Shown: piece by piece, positions 16,983-26,700 of the stretch
Numbering within the stretch: the stretch's first letter is position 1
Layout of the letters: each line of letters starts with the position of its first letter
From: Prevotella scopos JCM 17725
GTDB lineage: Bacteria > Bacteroidota > Bacteroidia > Bacteroidales > Bacteroidaceae
NCBI RefSeq assembly: GCF_018127785.1
Contig: NZ_CP072390.1
Coordinates: forward strand, 1,302,001 to 1,366,000
Length of the DNA: 64,000 nucleotides
Reading direction: 5' to 3'
Notes under the pieces: model-generated
What the model saw: the letters and a program-made list of their open reading frames with translations, nothing else
Told to the model about the DNA's origin: nothing
The model's database searches: none
Made by a program: the position numbers and the translations under genes

Positions 16983-18494
16983 TTATTCATCCGTACCCTC
17001 CTCTAACATTTCTAAGAGTTCATTATATCCACTGAGGTAATCTGTCTCAGTAGTTTTCAGACGAGAGAGGATTTTGCTAACAGGTTCGTAAGTAACTTTC
17101 TCACGCTCCACCTCCTTATATTTATTGATAGAGAGATCGTAATCATTCGCACGAATCTCATCAACAGGCACCATAAAGCTCTGTTCCTTACGGCTGCGAC
17201 GGACTTCGTCAGCAAGATTGTGGAAGCGGTTGACAACATCAGGGATATCGTTCTCGGCTATTGGCGAACGCCTGTCGTCGAGCGAAAAGCCGTCCGCCTG
17301 CATATCATAGAACCATACCTTATCCGTTCCGCCACTATTCGTCTTCGTGAAAACAAGTACTGCCGTGCTGACTCCAGCATAGGGTTTGAAGACACCGCTC
17401 GGCATAGAGACGACAGCCACCAACTGCTGATTGTCGACAAGTTCCTTACGCATAGCGATGTGTGCCTTGGACGTTCCGAAGAGAACACCATCAGGAACGA
17501 TGCTTGCACAACGACCGCCCACCTCCAATGAGCGCACAAACTGGGCAAGGAAAAGCAGCTCCGTCTTCTTCGTATCAGCGTAGGTGAGAATCTTCTTATT
17601 CACATTCCCCTTGTCAAGACTGCCCGCAAAAGGCGGGTTGGCGAGGACGAGGGTGTAACATGATTCGTTGTCATTCTGTTCAGAAAGTGAGTCACGCCGA
17701 GCAAGTTCTGGTGCCGTGACATCGTGCAACAGGAGGTTCATCGCTCCGATACGCAACATCGTTGGGTCGGTATCGTAACCATTGATGAGCGAAGACTTCA
17801 AATGCTTTATCGATTCAGCCGTATAGAGTGCCCGCTCGTGGTGTTCCTTGATATACTTCACTGCCTCCACCAAGAAGCCCGCACTACCCATCGCAGGGTC
17901 GCAGATGTAGTCCTTTGGCGTTGGCTGCATCATATCGACAATCATCCGAATGATATGGCGAGGCGTGCGAAACTGTCCGTTTGTTCCCGAAGCAGCCATC
18001 TTACCGAGGATATACTCATAGACATCGCCCATTGCGTCACGGTTGTTCATGTCGAGGGCATCGACGCCATCAACCACCTTCGACAGAGTGCGTGCGTCCT
18101 GAATCAGGAAGGTAGCCGACTTCATATACCTACTATAGGCACTCTCCTCCCCCGTCCCGATGGTTTTGATAAACTCAAAGACATTCTGACGAACCATCTG
18201 AAACATGTTTTCAGGACCCGTATGACGGAACACCGACCAGCGCATACTTTCGTAGGGAACCTCTTGTTCGGTAGTAGGATTCAGCCAGTTCTGCCCAACA
18301 AGGAAGGTAGGATTCTTTACTTCAGAATCAAAGTCGTGTGCCATAGCTTCCTCTTGTAGCTGCTTGTCGTCAAGCATCTTCATAAAGAAGATATAGGTCA
18401 TTTGCTCTAAAACAGTAATAGGATTGGTGATACCAGAGACGTGGAAGGTATCCCATATCTGGTCAATCTTGGTTTTTATCTCGCCAGTTATCAT
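16983..18494 (-). CDS. hsdM: Type I restriction-modification DNA methyltransferase subunit
   Basis: N6-adenine methyltransferase that works with HsdS. In 503 residues it has the HsdM N-terminal helical domain, the SAM-binding motif DPAMGSAGF (199-207) and catalytic NPPF (286-289). All key residues are intact. With HsdS it could methylate DNA; no intact R subunit is seen in this window, so the pair may act as a solitary methylase. Confidence 0.96.
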   Translation of the reverse strand: MITGEIKTKIDQIWDTFHVSGITNPITVLEQMTYIFFMKMLDDKQLQEEAMAHDFDSEVKNPTFLVGQNWLNPTTEQEVPYESMRWSVFRHTGPENMFQMVRQNVFEFIKTIGTGEESAYSRYMKSATFLIQDARTLSKVVDGVDALDMNNRDAMGDVYEYILGKMAASGTNGQFRTPRHIIRMIVDMMQPTPKDYICDPAMGSAGFLVEAVKYIKEHHERALYTAESIKHLKSSLINGYDTDPTMLRIGAMNLLLHDVTAPELARRDSLSEQNDNESCYTLVLANPPFAGSLDKGNVNKKILTYADTKKTELLFLAQFVRSLEVGGRCASIVPDGVLFGTSKAHIAMRKELVDNQQLVAVVSMPSGVFKPYAGVSTAVLVFTKTNSGGTDKVWFYDMQADGFSLDDRRSPIAENDIPDVVNRFHNLADEVRRSRKEQSFMVPVDEIRANDYDLSINKYKEVEREKVTYEPVSKILSRLKTTETDYLSGYNELLEMLEEGTDE

Positions 18495-18550
18495 CGTTAT
18501 CAGTTTACGGATTATAGGTAACGCCCGTCCTCAACAGTACAAGGCGACTA

Positions 18551-18617
18551 CAAATATACAAATTCATTTCGAAATTCAGTGTCAGAATCAGGACTTTCAC
18601 GGCTCTATTCTGACACT
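18551..18617 (-). promoter_or_regulatory. hsdM promoter region with an 11-bp inverted repeat
   Basis: A TATATTTG box reads on the minus strand at 18558-18551. Just upstream lie inverted arms AGTGTCAGAAT (18578-18588) and ATTCTGACACT (18607-18617) separated by 18 bases. No T-run follows, so an operator is likelier than a terminator. Confidence 0.5.
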
Positions 18618-18665
18618 AAATGACATTGAACTTGTTTCTTTTTCTTCTCCGTGTGAAGCCTCCGC

Positions 18666-19871
18666 TTACTGTACAGGTGTCTGTTCATAGATTTTCAAGC
18701 CGAACTCGTTCGCATAAGCATAGACATGTTCGAGGATGTCAGCCATAGCATGCTCGAAAGGAATCCAATCCTTCGCGTACAAGAAGAAATAAAGCTCCAT
18801 AGGAACACCTGCCTGCGTTGCCTCAAGTTGTCTGACGAGTATCGTCATATTCGAGTTAACATCGGCACGTTTAGTAAGGTAGTTCTCTAAGTAATGACGG
18901 AAGAGGGCAGAAGTGATGACCTCCCCTTTTACTTCATCAGCAGTCACCATTCCTTTGCTAATAAGTTGCTGCTTCAGCGTATCGTCAGCCACACGGATGC
19001 TGCGCACATCAAAGTAAATCATCTTCTTGACTCTCTGCCCATCTACATCATCCAACCCCTTCCAGTTTTGGAACATTCCATTAACCAATGTAAGAGGCGG
19101 TACGGTGGTAATCGTATTATCCGATTGACGAATCTTTACAGTTGTAAGTGTGATATCAATAATCGTTCCATCCACGAAACCGCCAGGTAGAGTAATATGG
19201 TCACCAATATGTATCATCTCGTTACTCGTCAGACGGACACCAGCAACAAGACCATCAATCGTGTCCTTAAAGACTAACATAAGAACGGCAGAGGTTGCTC
19301 CTAAGCCTGCCAACAACGTCATCGGACTACGATTAATAAGGATTCCAACCACCACAATCACAGCAATAAAGATAGCAAGAATCTTCAATACGCCACAAAA
19401 AGACTTAAGATAAAGGCTCGTCGAATCACCGGGTTTCGTGTTGAGATAGCGCAGACGGTCGATGAGTTTCGTCACAAGTCGCGTCGTTGCTACGGTAAGA
19501 TAGACAGCAGTTATTCGTGTCAAAGCCACCTGTACGACATGGAACTGATAGAAGACAAGCGGCATCAACTGCCATATTACTAAGGCAGGGACAATGTGGC
19601 AAGCTGTGCGCAGCACTTGATGGTCAAGGACTACATCGTCCCATCGAGCTTGCGTACGCTTTACCAAACGAAGAACGAGAGGTACGAATAAGTATTTACA
19701 GATTCGTTCGGCAATGAAAGCCAACAGGATTGCTACTAAAGTCAATAAGACATGACGCATTACAGGAACGGTATGACCATGTACACCGATTGACTCAATG
19801 ATATTCTCGACGAAGATTCTTATCTCTTCAAGGACATCTTCAAGGAGATTATGGGGAAGTTTTGGTATCAT
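18666..19871 (-). CDS. MscS-family mechanosensitive channel (YbdG-like)
   Basis: 401 residues with about five membrane segments in the N-terminal half, then the MscS pore helix and beta domain: LAGLGATSAVLMLVFKDTIDGLVAGV, NEMIHIGDHITLPGGFVDGTI, ITTVPPLTLVNGMFQNW. It would open under membrane tension to release solutes during osmotic down-shock. The acidic-hydrophobic C-terminal domain is short. It stands alone between the accessory island and dacB. Confidence 0.92.
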   Translation of the reverse strand: MIPKLPHNLLEDVLEEIRIFVENIIESIGVHGHTVPVMRHVLLTLVAILLAFIAERICKYLFVPLVLRLVKRTQARWDDVVLDHQVLRTACHIVPALVIWQLMPLVFYQFHVVQVALTRITAVYLTVATTRLVTKLIDRLRYLNTKPGDSTSLYLKSFCGVLKILAIFIAVIVVVGILINRSPMTLLAGLGATSAVLMLVFKDTIDGLVAGVRLTSNEMIHIGDHITLPGGFVDGTIIDITLTTVKIRQSDNTITTVPPLTLVNGMFQNWKGLDDVDGQRVKKMIYFDVRSIRVADDTLKQQLISKGMVTADEVKGEVITSALFRHYLENYLTKRADVNSNMTILVRQLEATQAGVPMELYFFLYAKDWIPFEHAMADILEHVYAYANEFGLKIYEQTPVQ

Positions 19872-19893
19872 AAATTCTTTTTTTTAAAGGGTT

Positions 19894-19936
19894 ATTGGAC
19901 TAATTGGGCTAATAAGGCTAATGGGGCTAATAAGCC
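19894..19936 (+). repeat. GGCTAAT-type intergenic repeat, copy 1
   Basis: Iterations of GGGCTAATAAGGCTAAT fill the gap upstream of mscS and end at the dacB stop. A second copy lies at 21760-21793. Confidence 0.75.
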
Positions 19937-21268
19937 TTACTGACACAACGCCACACAGATTTTGTTTTGGAAATTACGCATAGGTCCATTGCTGAGTCCA
20001 CCATTATTAATAATAGAGAAACAAAGCAGATGACCATTGGAAGCAGTGAGATAACCTGCTAACGAACTGACACCCTTCACTGTACCCGTCTTCGCACGTA
20101 CGTTGCCAGCTGCCGCCGTACCACGCATACGCTTCTTCAATGTTCCATCAACACCTGCTATCGGCTGTGCCTCAAGATAGGCATCATAGAGGTCTGAACG
20201 CTGATAAGCATAACGCAAGAGCTTTACTTCCAGTTCGGCACTTACATAATTGTATAAAGACAAACCAGAACCGTCAGCAACATTATAATCACGTGGATTT
20301 AGTCCGATACGGCTGAAGAGTGCGTTCTCATACTGGCGTGCTAACTTTGCACCTGCCCATCGTGTGCCACCATTAGCAGCCAACTGATAGAACATAGACT
20401 CAGCATAGAGGTTATCACTCACCTTCATCATACGATGAAGAACCTGACGGATAGAGTGTGTAGTGGTTGTCAACAACTGGGCACCGACAGGCACCTGTCG
20501 TTCACCCGTGATACCATTCAATGTCACTCCCATATCTTCTAACTGGCGAGAGAAACGATAGGTAAATTCGTCCTTCCTGTCAACCAACAACGGAGAGAGG
20601 CTCGGGTTCTTATCATCCCAACACCAACCCTCACCCAAACGGTCACGGTCCTTAAAGGAGAGGTCGGCATAGATGTTCCCTTCTATTCCTTTGATACCAT
20701 GCTCACGTACGGCACGTGCCAAAGCTGTCATATCTGATGATGAGAACATAGGGTCCATACCGCCCACGCAATAAAGGTCGCCACGTAAGACTTGGGTTGA
20801 GTCATCTATCACACCCGTATAATAAAGGTTTGTCTTAAAGTCATAGTCGGCACCGAGTTTATCCAAGGCTGCAATAGCCGTGACACACTTCATCGTAGAA
20901 GCAGGGCGCAGGTGGAGACGTTCGCGGAACTGATAGACCGGGACATCATCCGTCAAATCCCACACCATCACACTTGCCTGTACGGTCTCTAAAAGCGGAC
21001 TTCGGAATATTCCATCCAATCGAGCGGTGATATTCTCCTTCCAACTAAGATGACTATCCGTAGCGAAAGTAGGCATAATACTGTCGGTATCTTCCTCCTC
21101 CTCACTGTCATCATTGGCAACAGGGACTACTACCTTTGTCTGGACAACTGCTGCCGTTTTCGGATATAAGATATTAGCAACCTCCGTGCTATCTAAATAA
21201 AGCTGTGCTTGTGCGGGCAAACACAAGAGGACACCAAGGACCAGTGCCGATAAGTATTTTAATTTCAT
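19937..21268 (-). CDS. dacB: D-alanyl-D-alanine carboxypeptidase/endopeptidase PBP4
   Basis: Penicillin-binding protein of peptidase family S13 that trims and cuts peptidoglycan crosslinks in the periplasm. 443 residues with a signal peptide (MKLKYLSALVLGVLLCLPAQAQ), an acidic linker (NDDSEEEEDTDS), the nucleophile motif STMK (Ser124, Lys127), SDN and KTGTVKG. The start overlaps the preceding PH-domain gene by four bases, so the two are translated together. Confidence 0.95.
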   Translation of the reverse strand: MKLKYLSALVLGVLLCLPAQAQLYLDSTEVANILYPKTAAVVQTKVVVPVANDDSEEEEDTDSIMPTFATDSHLSWKENITARLDGIFRSPLLETVQASVMVWDLTDDVPVYQFRERLHLRPASTMKCVTAIAALDKLGADYDFKTNLYYTGVIDDSTQVLRGDLYCVGGMDPMFSSSDMTALARAVREHGIKGIEGNIYADLSFKDRDRLGEGWCWDDKNPSLSPLLVDRKDEFTYRFSRQLEDMGVTLNGITGERQVPVGAQLLTTTTHSIRQVLHRMMKVSDNLYAESMFYQLAANGGTRWAGAKLARQYENALFSRIGLNPRDYNVADGSGLSLYNYVSAELEVKLLRYAYQRSDLYDAYLEAQPIAGVDGTLKKRMRGTAAAGNVRAKTGTVKGVSSLAGYLTASNGHLLCFSIINNGGLSNGPMRNFQNKICVALCQ

Positions 21269-21672
21269 TCTTCGTTATCTTTCTTTTCTATTCTCTTTTG
21301 CAATGCTGACATGAAACTATCAACATTATCTGGTTGTACGCTGACAACACTACCATTCATCAATTCTATCAATGCATAATAACCCAATCGAAAAGCAAAC
21401 GGACGCTTCTCAATGGTCTTCACGTCAGTAAGCGGAATATGCGTTGTCTTTCCTATGCGTCCTATCTTCACCTTTAAGACACCATCATTAGTCAACACGT
21501 ATTTAGTATGAATCGCACGATCAACAGCTCTGACAGTCACAATGATAAGCAAAAAGCCGAGTATCACCATCAGCATGTTCGTACGATGCCAAAGACAGAA
21601 GAAGGCACCAAGGGCAAAAACCACGATGGCACCCATGTCATTTACTGTCACTTTATGTTGGAAAGTTCTCAT
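21265..21672 (-). CDS. Small membrane protein with a bacterial PH-like domain
   Basis: 135 residues. Two membrane segments (about 12-28 and 32-48) are followed by a cytosolic region HTKYVLTNDGVLKVKIGRIGKTTHIPLTDVKTIEKRP that fits the bacterial PH (DUF304/YdbT-like) fold. It is the first gene of a two-gene operon with dacB, with a 4-bp overlap. Function is unknown; an envelope role is suggested only by its partner. Confidence 0.85.
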   Translation of the reverse strand: MRTFQHKVTVNDMGAIVVFALGAFFCLWHRTNMLMVILGFLLIIVTVRAVDRAIHTKYVLTNDGVLKVKIGRIGKTTHIPLTDVKTIEKRPFAFRLGYYALIELMNGSVVSVQPDNVDSFMSALQKRIEKKDNEE

Positions 21673-21680
21673 ATTAATTG

Positions 21681-21712
21681 CAAAAGTACAAAAAAAAGCC
21701 TTTGCACATCAA
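21681..21712 (-). promoter_or_regulatory. Promoter of the PH-domain/dacB operon
   Basis: On the minus strand TTG (21712-21710), 21 bases, then TACTTTTG (21688-21681); predicted start falls just before the ATG at 21672, leaving a very short leader. Confidence 0.55.
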
Positions 21713-21730
21713 TATATTACACAAAAAGAT

Positions 21731-21757
21731 AATGGCAACCAGCGAGTGGTTGCCATT
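21731..21757 (-). terminator. ddh terminator
   Basis: A perfect 11-bp stem (21731-21741 with 21747-21757) around GCGAG; read on the minus strand it is followed by ATC and five T. Confidence 0.85.
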
Positions 21758-21759
21758 AT

Positions 21760-21793
21760 TATTGGGCTAATAAGGCTAATTAGCCTAATAGTC
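21760..21793 (+). repeat. GGCTAAT-type intergenic repeat, copy 2
   Basis: Same motif as 19894-19936 and includes the perfect palindrome GGCTAATTAGCC (21774-21785). The two copies bracket the dacB operon. Confidence 0.7.
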
Positions 21794-22693
21794 TTAAACC
21801 AAAGTTTTGATAATATCCTCGCGGCTACCTGGAAGCATATCAATCACAGGGATCTCAGGCATGGTGTAACAACCTGGAGCAAGACGCAAACTTGCACGTG
21901 CCACATTTACCAATACCTGTGCAGTCAGTGCAGGGTTGTTGATAGACATATCGAAAGAGAAGTGCTGGTTGTGGGTCTTACCACTCACACCCTTACGAGT
22001 CATGTGAACGCCATGACCAACATCGTTCAAAGCAGCAACGCTTGGTACTGCAAAGACGTGTAACTCATCGTGTGCAAAGTAGTCGTCAGCCTTGAGTTCC
22101 TTTGTTACGTCCTCAAGCTTAGCACCATCCTCTAACTCAACATAAACCATACGGCGATGGATGCCCTCACCGAGAGGAATAGTCATTGACAAAGCTTCCT
22201 TAACGCCCTTCTTGCTACGAGCCACTACAGAGTGACCCATTGAACGACCTGGACCAAAGTTGGTATAAGAAAGACCTTCTGGTGCAAGGCTCTCTAACAA
22301 AACACGTACGATAGAGTCTGATCCTGGGTCCCAACCCGCAGAGATAACACTAACGGTATTTGTGCGCTTGTTGTTCTCCATCTGCTTAGTACGATAGTCA
22401 AGGATAGAACCGTGAATATCAAAAGAATCTACAGTATTGATACCCAATGCAGAAATCTTCTCTGCATATTCTGGGCAACTACGTGTTGGAGTTGCAAGAA
22501 TCGCTACATCAACATCCTTCAACTTTGTTATATCATCAACAACCTCGTATGGGGACAGTTCCAATGGTTTATCCTTGTCACCCTGACGGCGAACGATACC
22601 TGCAATCTCAAAATCCTTTGCTGCTTCAAGTGCCTGAACACTGTAAATGCCAATGTTACCATAGCCCACAACGGCTGCTCTAATCTTTTTCAT
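21794..22693 (-). CDS. ddh: meso-Diaminopimelate D-dehydrogenase
   Basis: NADPH enzyme that makes meso-diaminopimelate in one step from tetrahydrodipicolinate, feeding lysine and peptidoglycan synthesis. 299 residues; Rossmann start MKKIRAAVVGYGNIGIYSVQ, then VVRRQ-type NADP region (AGIVRRQGDK), DSFDIH, SAGWDPG and GPGRSMGHSVVARSKKGVKEA, all characteristic. It is monocistronic with its own promoter box and terminator. Confidence 0.96.
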   Translation of the reverse strand: MKKIRAAVVGYGNIGIYSVQALEAAKDFEIAGIVRRQGDKDKPLELSPYEVVDDITKLKDVDVAILATPTRSCPEYAEKISALGINTVDSFDIHGSILDYRTKQMENNKRTNTVSVISAGWDPGSDSIVRVLLESLAPEGLSYTNFGPGRSMGHSVVARSKKGVKEALSMTIPLGEGIHRRMVYVELEDGAKLEDVTKELKADDYFAHDELHVFAVPSVAALNDVGHGVHMTRKGVSGKTHNQHFSFDMSINNPALTAQVLVNVARASLRLAPGCYTMPEIPVIDMLPGSREDIIKTLV

Positions 22694-22733
22694 ATTTATT
22701 TACAATTAAAAGTTTAGTTCTCATTACCTCCTA

Positions 22734-22741
22734 CAAAAGTA
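22734..22741 (-). promoter_or_regulatory. -7 box TACTTTTG of ddh
   Basis: Matches TAnnTTTG on the minus strand, 40 bases before the start. The -33 element is poor. Confidence 0.5.
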
Positions 22742-22978
22742 ACGTTTTCTTTGCAGAAAGTGTCTATTTTAGGGAGAAATTTAACACTATTATATATTAG
22801 AAAATTAAAAACCAGCAAACGACACAACACAAAAACCAACTGCCCGCCAACCGGTTAGTTGCTACGTTGTGTTGCTCTGTTCTTTTCTTTATTCCATACA
22901 ATAATCTGCGCATTAGCTCGTTATTTATTTTGTATATACAAAACACCTTGCAAAACAAGGATAATTTTTTATTAGATT

Positions 22979-23596
22979 ATGATTGAATATATTAGGGGCG
23001 AACTCGCTGACCTAACACCTGCATTGGCTGTTGTCGAAGCACACGGTGTTGGCTATGCACTGAATATTTCGCTTAACACTTATAGTGCTATACAGGGTAA
23101 AGCGCAAGTGAAACTCTATGTGCACGAGGCTATTATGACAGGTGGACGCGACGATAACTATACGCTCTATGGCTTTGCGAATAAGCAGGAACGTTCACTT
23201 TATCGCCTGCTGATTACCGTTTCTGGCGTTGGTGCTAATACCGCACGTATGATTCTGTCATCGCTGACACCAGCCGAACTCTGCAATGTCATTGCCAATG
23301 GTGATGAGAAGATGCTTAAGACCGTCAAAGGAATTGGTCTGCGCACTGCTCAGCGTATCATCGTTGATTTGAAAGACAAGATTATGCAGAGTGGTATTGC
23401 TGATGAACTACATGTTAGCAGCCAGCCTAACACACCAGCTGTCAACACCGCTATCAAGGACGAAGCTGTCAGCGCATTGACAATGTTGGGCTTCTCACCA
23501 GTTCCTTCAGCAAAGGTTGTAGTGAGTATTCTCGCTGAACAGCCTGACCTGCCAGTGGAGCAGGTGGTGAAGATGGCGTTGAAGATGATTAAATAA
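22979..23596 (+). CDS. ruvA: Holliday junction branch migration protein RuvA
   Basis: 205 residues. OB-fold start [30 protein letters not shown], helix-hairpin-helix region ([39 protein letters not shown]), and the C-terminal RuvB-binding domain ([14 protein letters not shown]). It holds the four-way junction while RuvB pumps DNA. RuvB is not adjacent; the pairing with sprA downstream is common in Bacteroidota. The upstream gap (22742-22978) has an inverted repeat around 22815-22875 but no gene. Confidence 0.97.
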   Translation: MIEYIRGELADLTPALAVVEAHGVGYALNISLNTYSAIQGKAQVKLYVHEAIMTGGRDDNYTLYGFANKQERSLYRLLITVSGVGANTARMILSSLTPAELCNVIANGDEKMLKTVKGIGLRTAQRIIVDLKDKIMQSGIADELHVSSQPNTPAVNTAIKDEAVSALTMLGFSPVPSAKVVVSILAEQPDLPVEQVVKMALKMIK

Positions 23597-23604
23597 AAAA
23601 CAAA

Positions 23605-23656
23605 ACAACTGCGCCACACAACTGCGCCACACAACTGCGCCACACAACTGCGCCAC
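23605..23656 (+). repeat. 13-bp tandem repeat, four copies
   Basis: Four exact copies of ACAACTGCGCCAC lie directly after ruvA. It is noncoding; copy number probably varies between strains. Confidence 0.9.
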
Positions 23657-23661
23657 AACTA

Positions 23662-23695
23662 GCCCCTCCCCATCCCCTCCCCCAAAGGGAGGGGC
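23662..23695 (+). repeat. GC-rich hairpin repeat, family A, second copy
   Basis: Nearly identical to 4130-4166, with the CCCCTCCC...GGGAGGGG hairpin. It may act as a transcript end for ruvA, but there is no T-run. Confidence 0.8.
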
Positions 23696-23799
23696 GTGAT
23701 TACCGCCTACAACTACACTTTGCTGTATGTTTGGGTTTATCATCGGTTCAAACTATCCACTGATACCTATACAAGTCAACCCCAAAAGGGATTGAAAAG

Positions 23800-26700
23800 G
23801 TGCCAAACCCACTTATCTTCTTGAAAAGAAAGTATTACATATCTATCCTTATCATCACACTTCTTGGCAGTATCGGACTGTTGAGTTGGGGACGCTCAGC
23901 ACTTAGTTTTGCACCGATTGCAAAACTCGTTTATAGGGTGGCACCACCTGATACGGTGAAGAAAGCGAAGCCTATAGAAGTGGAGATTGACGAGGAAACT
24001 ATTCCTGACTCTTTGCTACACCCACGTTGGAAGGTGCAGCGCACAACACCTGTCACCTACGATGACCTCAGGGAGAACTCTACCGACCTTATCCGACCTG
24101 AGAATATGCGACAGACTGTGGAGTATAACGACTCGCTCGATCGCTATATCATTGGTTATAAGATTGGTAAGACCTATGTAATGACGCCAATCATGATGAC
24201 GCCAGAGGAGTATAGGAAATGGACCGAGAAACGTAGCTTTGCTGATTACTATCGCTCAAAGAATCAAGAGATACTCAGGGAGAAAGGTAAAGATAAGTTC
24301 GACTTCACTGATATGCACTTCTCATTGGGGCCTGCTGAAAAGATATTCGGTCCCGGTGGTGTACGTATCAAGACACAGGGTTCGGCTGAACTGAAGTTCG
24401 GTGCAAACATCAAGAACATTGACAACCCATCACTTCCTATCCGTAATCGTAAGACGACGGCAATGGACTTTGATGAGAAAATCAATGTCAACGTGAATGG
24501 TAAGGTGGGCGACAAGGTGAACATGAACCTTAACTACAATACCGATGCAACCTTCGATTTCGATGCACAGAACTTCAAACTAAGATATGAAGGTAAGGAA
24601 GATGAGATTATCAAACTCGTTGAAGGTGGTAATGTAACCTTCCCTTCAAACAACTCTCTCGTACAAGGAGCATCAGCCCTCTTCGGTATCCGTACCGATA
24701 TGCAGTTTGGTAGGCTGAAGTTACAGACCGTATTGTCACAGAAGAAGAGTTCTAACAAGAGTGTCAGTTCACGTGGTGGAAAACAACTTACGCCGTTTGA
24801 AATTGATGCGGCTGACTATGAAGAAAACCACCACTTCTTCCTCTCACAATATTTCCGTGACAACTATGATGCGGCGATGAAGTCATTACCTAACCTCAAA
24901 ACTGGTGTTACGATTAATCGTGTGGAGGTATGGGTGACAAATAAGACTGGAACAACGAGTAACACACGTAACATTGTTGCACTGACCGACCTCGGTGAAA
25001 ACAAGAAGATTAGCCGTACTGATCTGTGGGGAACTGGTAACGGACCCGTACCAACAAACAATGCCAATACAGAATACACCACTATTACACAGACCTACCC
25101 TGCTGCTCGTAACATCGACCAAGTGACGAGTATTCTTGATGGTGCAGGTCTTGTGGGTGGTAACGACTATGAAAAGTTGGCAAATGCCCGACTGCTCAAT
25201 AGTTCTGAATACACTATCAACAATGCCTTGGGTTATATCTCACTGAAAAGCGGTCTACAGACTGACCAAGTATTGGCGATTGCCTACGAATATACCTACG
25301 GTGGCGTTACCTATCAGGTGGGTGAGTTTGCCAGCGACCGTACCAATATCAATGAGGCTCTCTTCGTCAAGTCATTGAAGAACACCAGCAATAATCCTAA
25401 GCAAGGAAACTGGGACTTGATGATGAAAAACGTGTATTATCTCGCTTCTAACATTGAGCGCGATAAGTTCCGCCTTGACGTGAAGTATCAGAGTGATACG
25501 ACAGGTGTCTATCTGTCATACATTCCAGAACCGCAAGTAAAGAACCAAACGCTCATCAAACTTCTCAATGCTGACCGATTGGATAACAATAACAATCCAC
25601 ATTCCAATGGTTATTTTGATTACATTGAGGGATATACTATCAGCAACGGACGTGTGTTCTTCCCTATGGCTGAACCTTTCGGTAATGGACTTCGCAAAGC
25701 ATTGACAGATAAGGGTGTTACTACAGCTATTGCGAATAAATACGTTTTCGAGCAACTCTATGACTCTACGAAGACTATCGCTAAGCAGATTGCCGAGAAG
25801 GATAAGTTCATACTCGTTGGACAATATCGTGGTTCGGCTGCAAATGTTATCTCCCTTGGAGCCTATAACGTTCCACAGGGTTCGGTAATAGTAACTGCGG
25901 GCGGTGTGACCTTGAATGAGGGTTCTGACTATAGCGTTGATTACAGTGCTGGTGAGGTGACTATCCTTAATCAGAGTATTATCGATGCAGGTACAGCAGT
26001 CAATGTATCATTAGAAAGCCAGAGTGCTTATCAACAGGAGCGTAAGACGATGATTGGTGTAAACTGGGAGTACGACTTCTCAAAGGACTTCCAGATTGGT
26101 GGTACCTTCATGCACCTCTCTGAACAACCGTTGACAACAAAGGTCAATATGGGTTCTGAACCACTCAACAACACCATTTGGGGGCTGAATATCAACTGGA
26201 AGAAAGAGAGTCAGTGGCTTACGAATATGCTCAATAAGATTCCATTCCTACACGTAACACAGCCTTCTTACATTACTTTCTCTGCTGAGTTCGCACAGTT
26301 ATTGGCAGGCCAAAGCAAGGGAACACAGGACAATGCTTCTTATCTTGATGACTTTGAGGGAGCAAAGACAACTATCGACGTAAGTCAGCCAACCTCCTGG
26401 ATTATCTCCAGTGTACCATCAGACTTCCCTGAATATTCAGATAAGACAAGCCTTCGCAGCGGTTTTAACCGAAGCTTATTAGCATGGTACACTATCGACC
26501 CACTTTTCACTCGTCGTAGTAGTTCGCTGACTCCAGGACACATCAAGAGCGACCTCGAACAGCTCTCTAATCACTATGTACGTGAGATTCCAGTTACCGA
26601 ATTGTTCCCAATTCGGGACCGAAACTACAGTGGTTCTACCTCTACATTGAATATTCTGAACCTCGCTTACTATCCTTCTGAGCGTGGACCGTATAACTTC

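Noticed and set aside
17724..18359. Plus-strand frame opposite hsdM
   Set aside because: Low-complexity, histidine-rich product typical of an antisense shadow; hsdM motifs are intact on the other strand.
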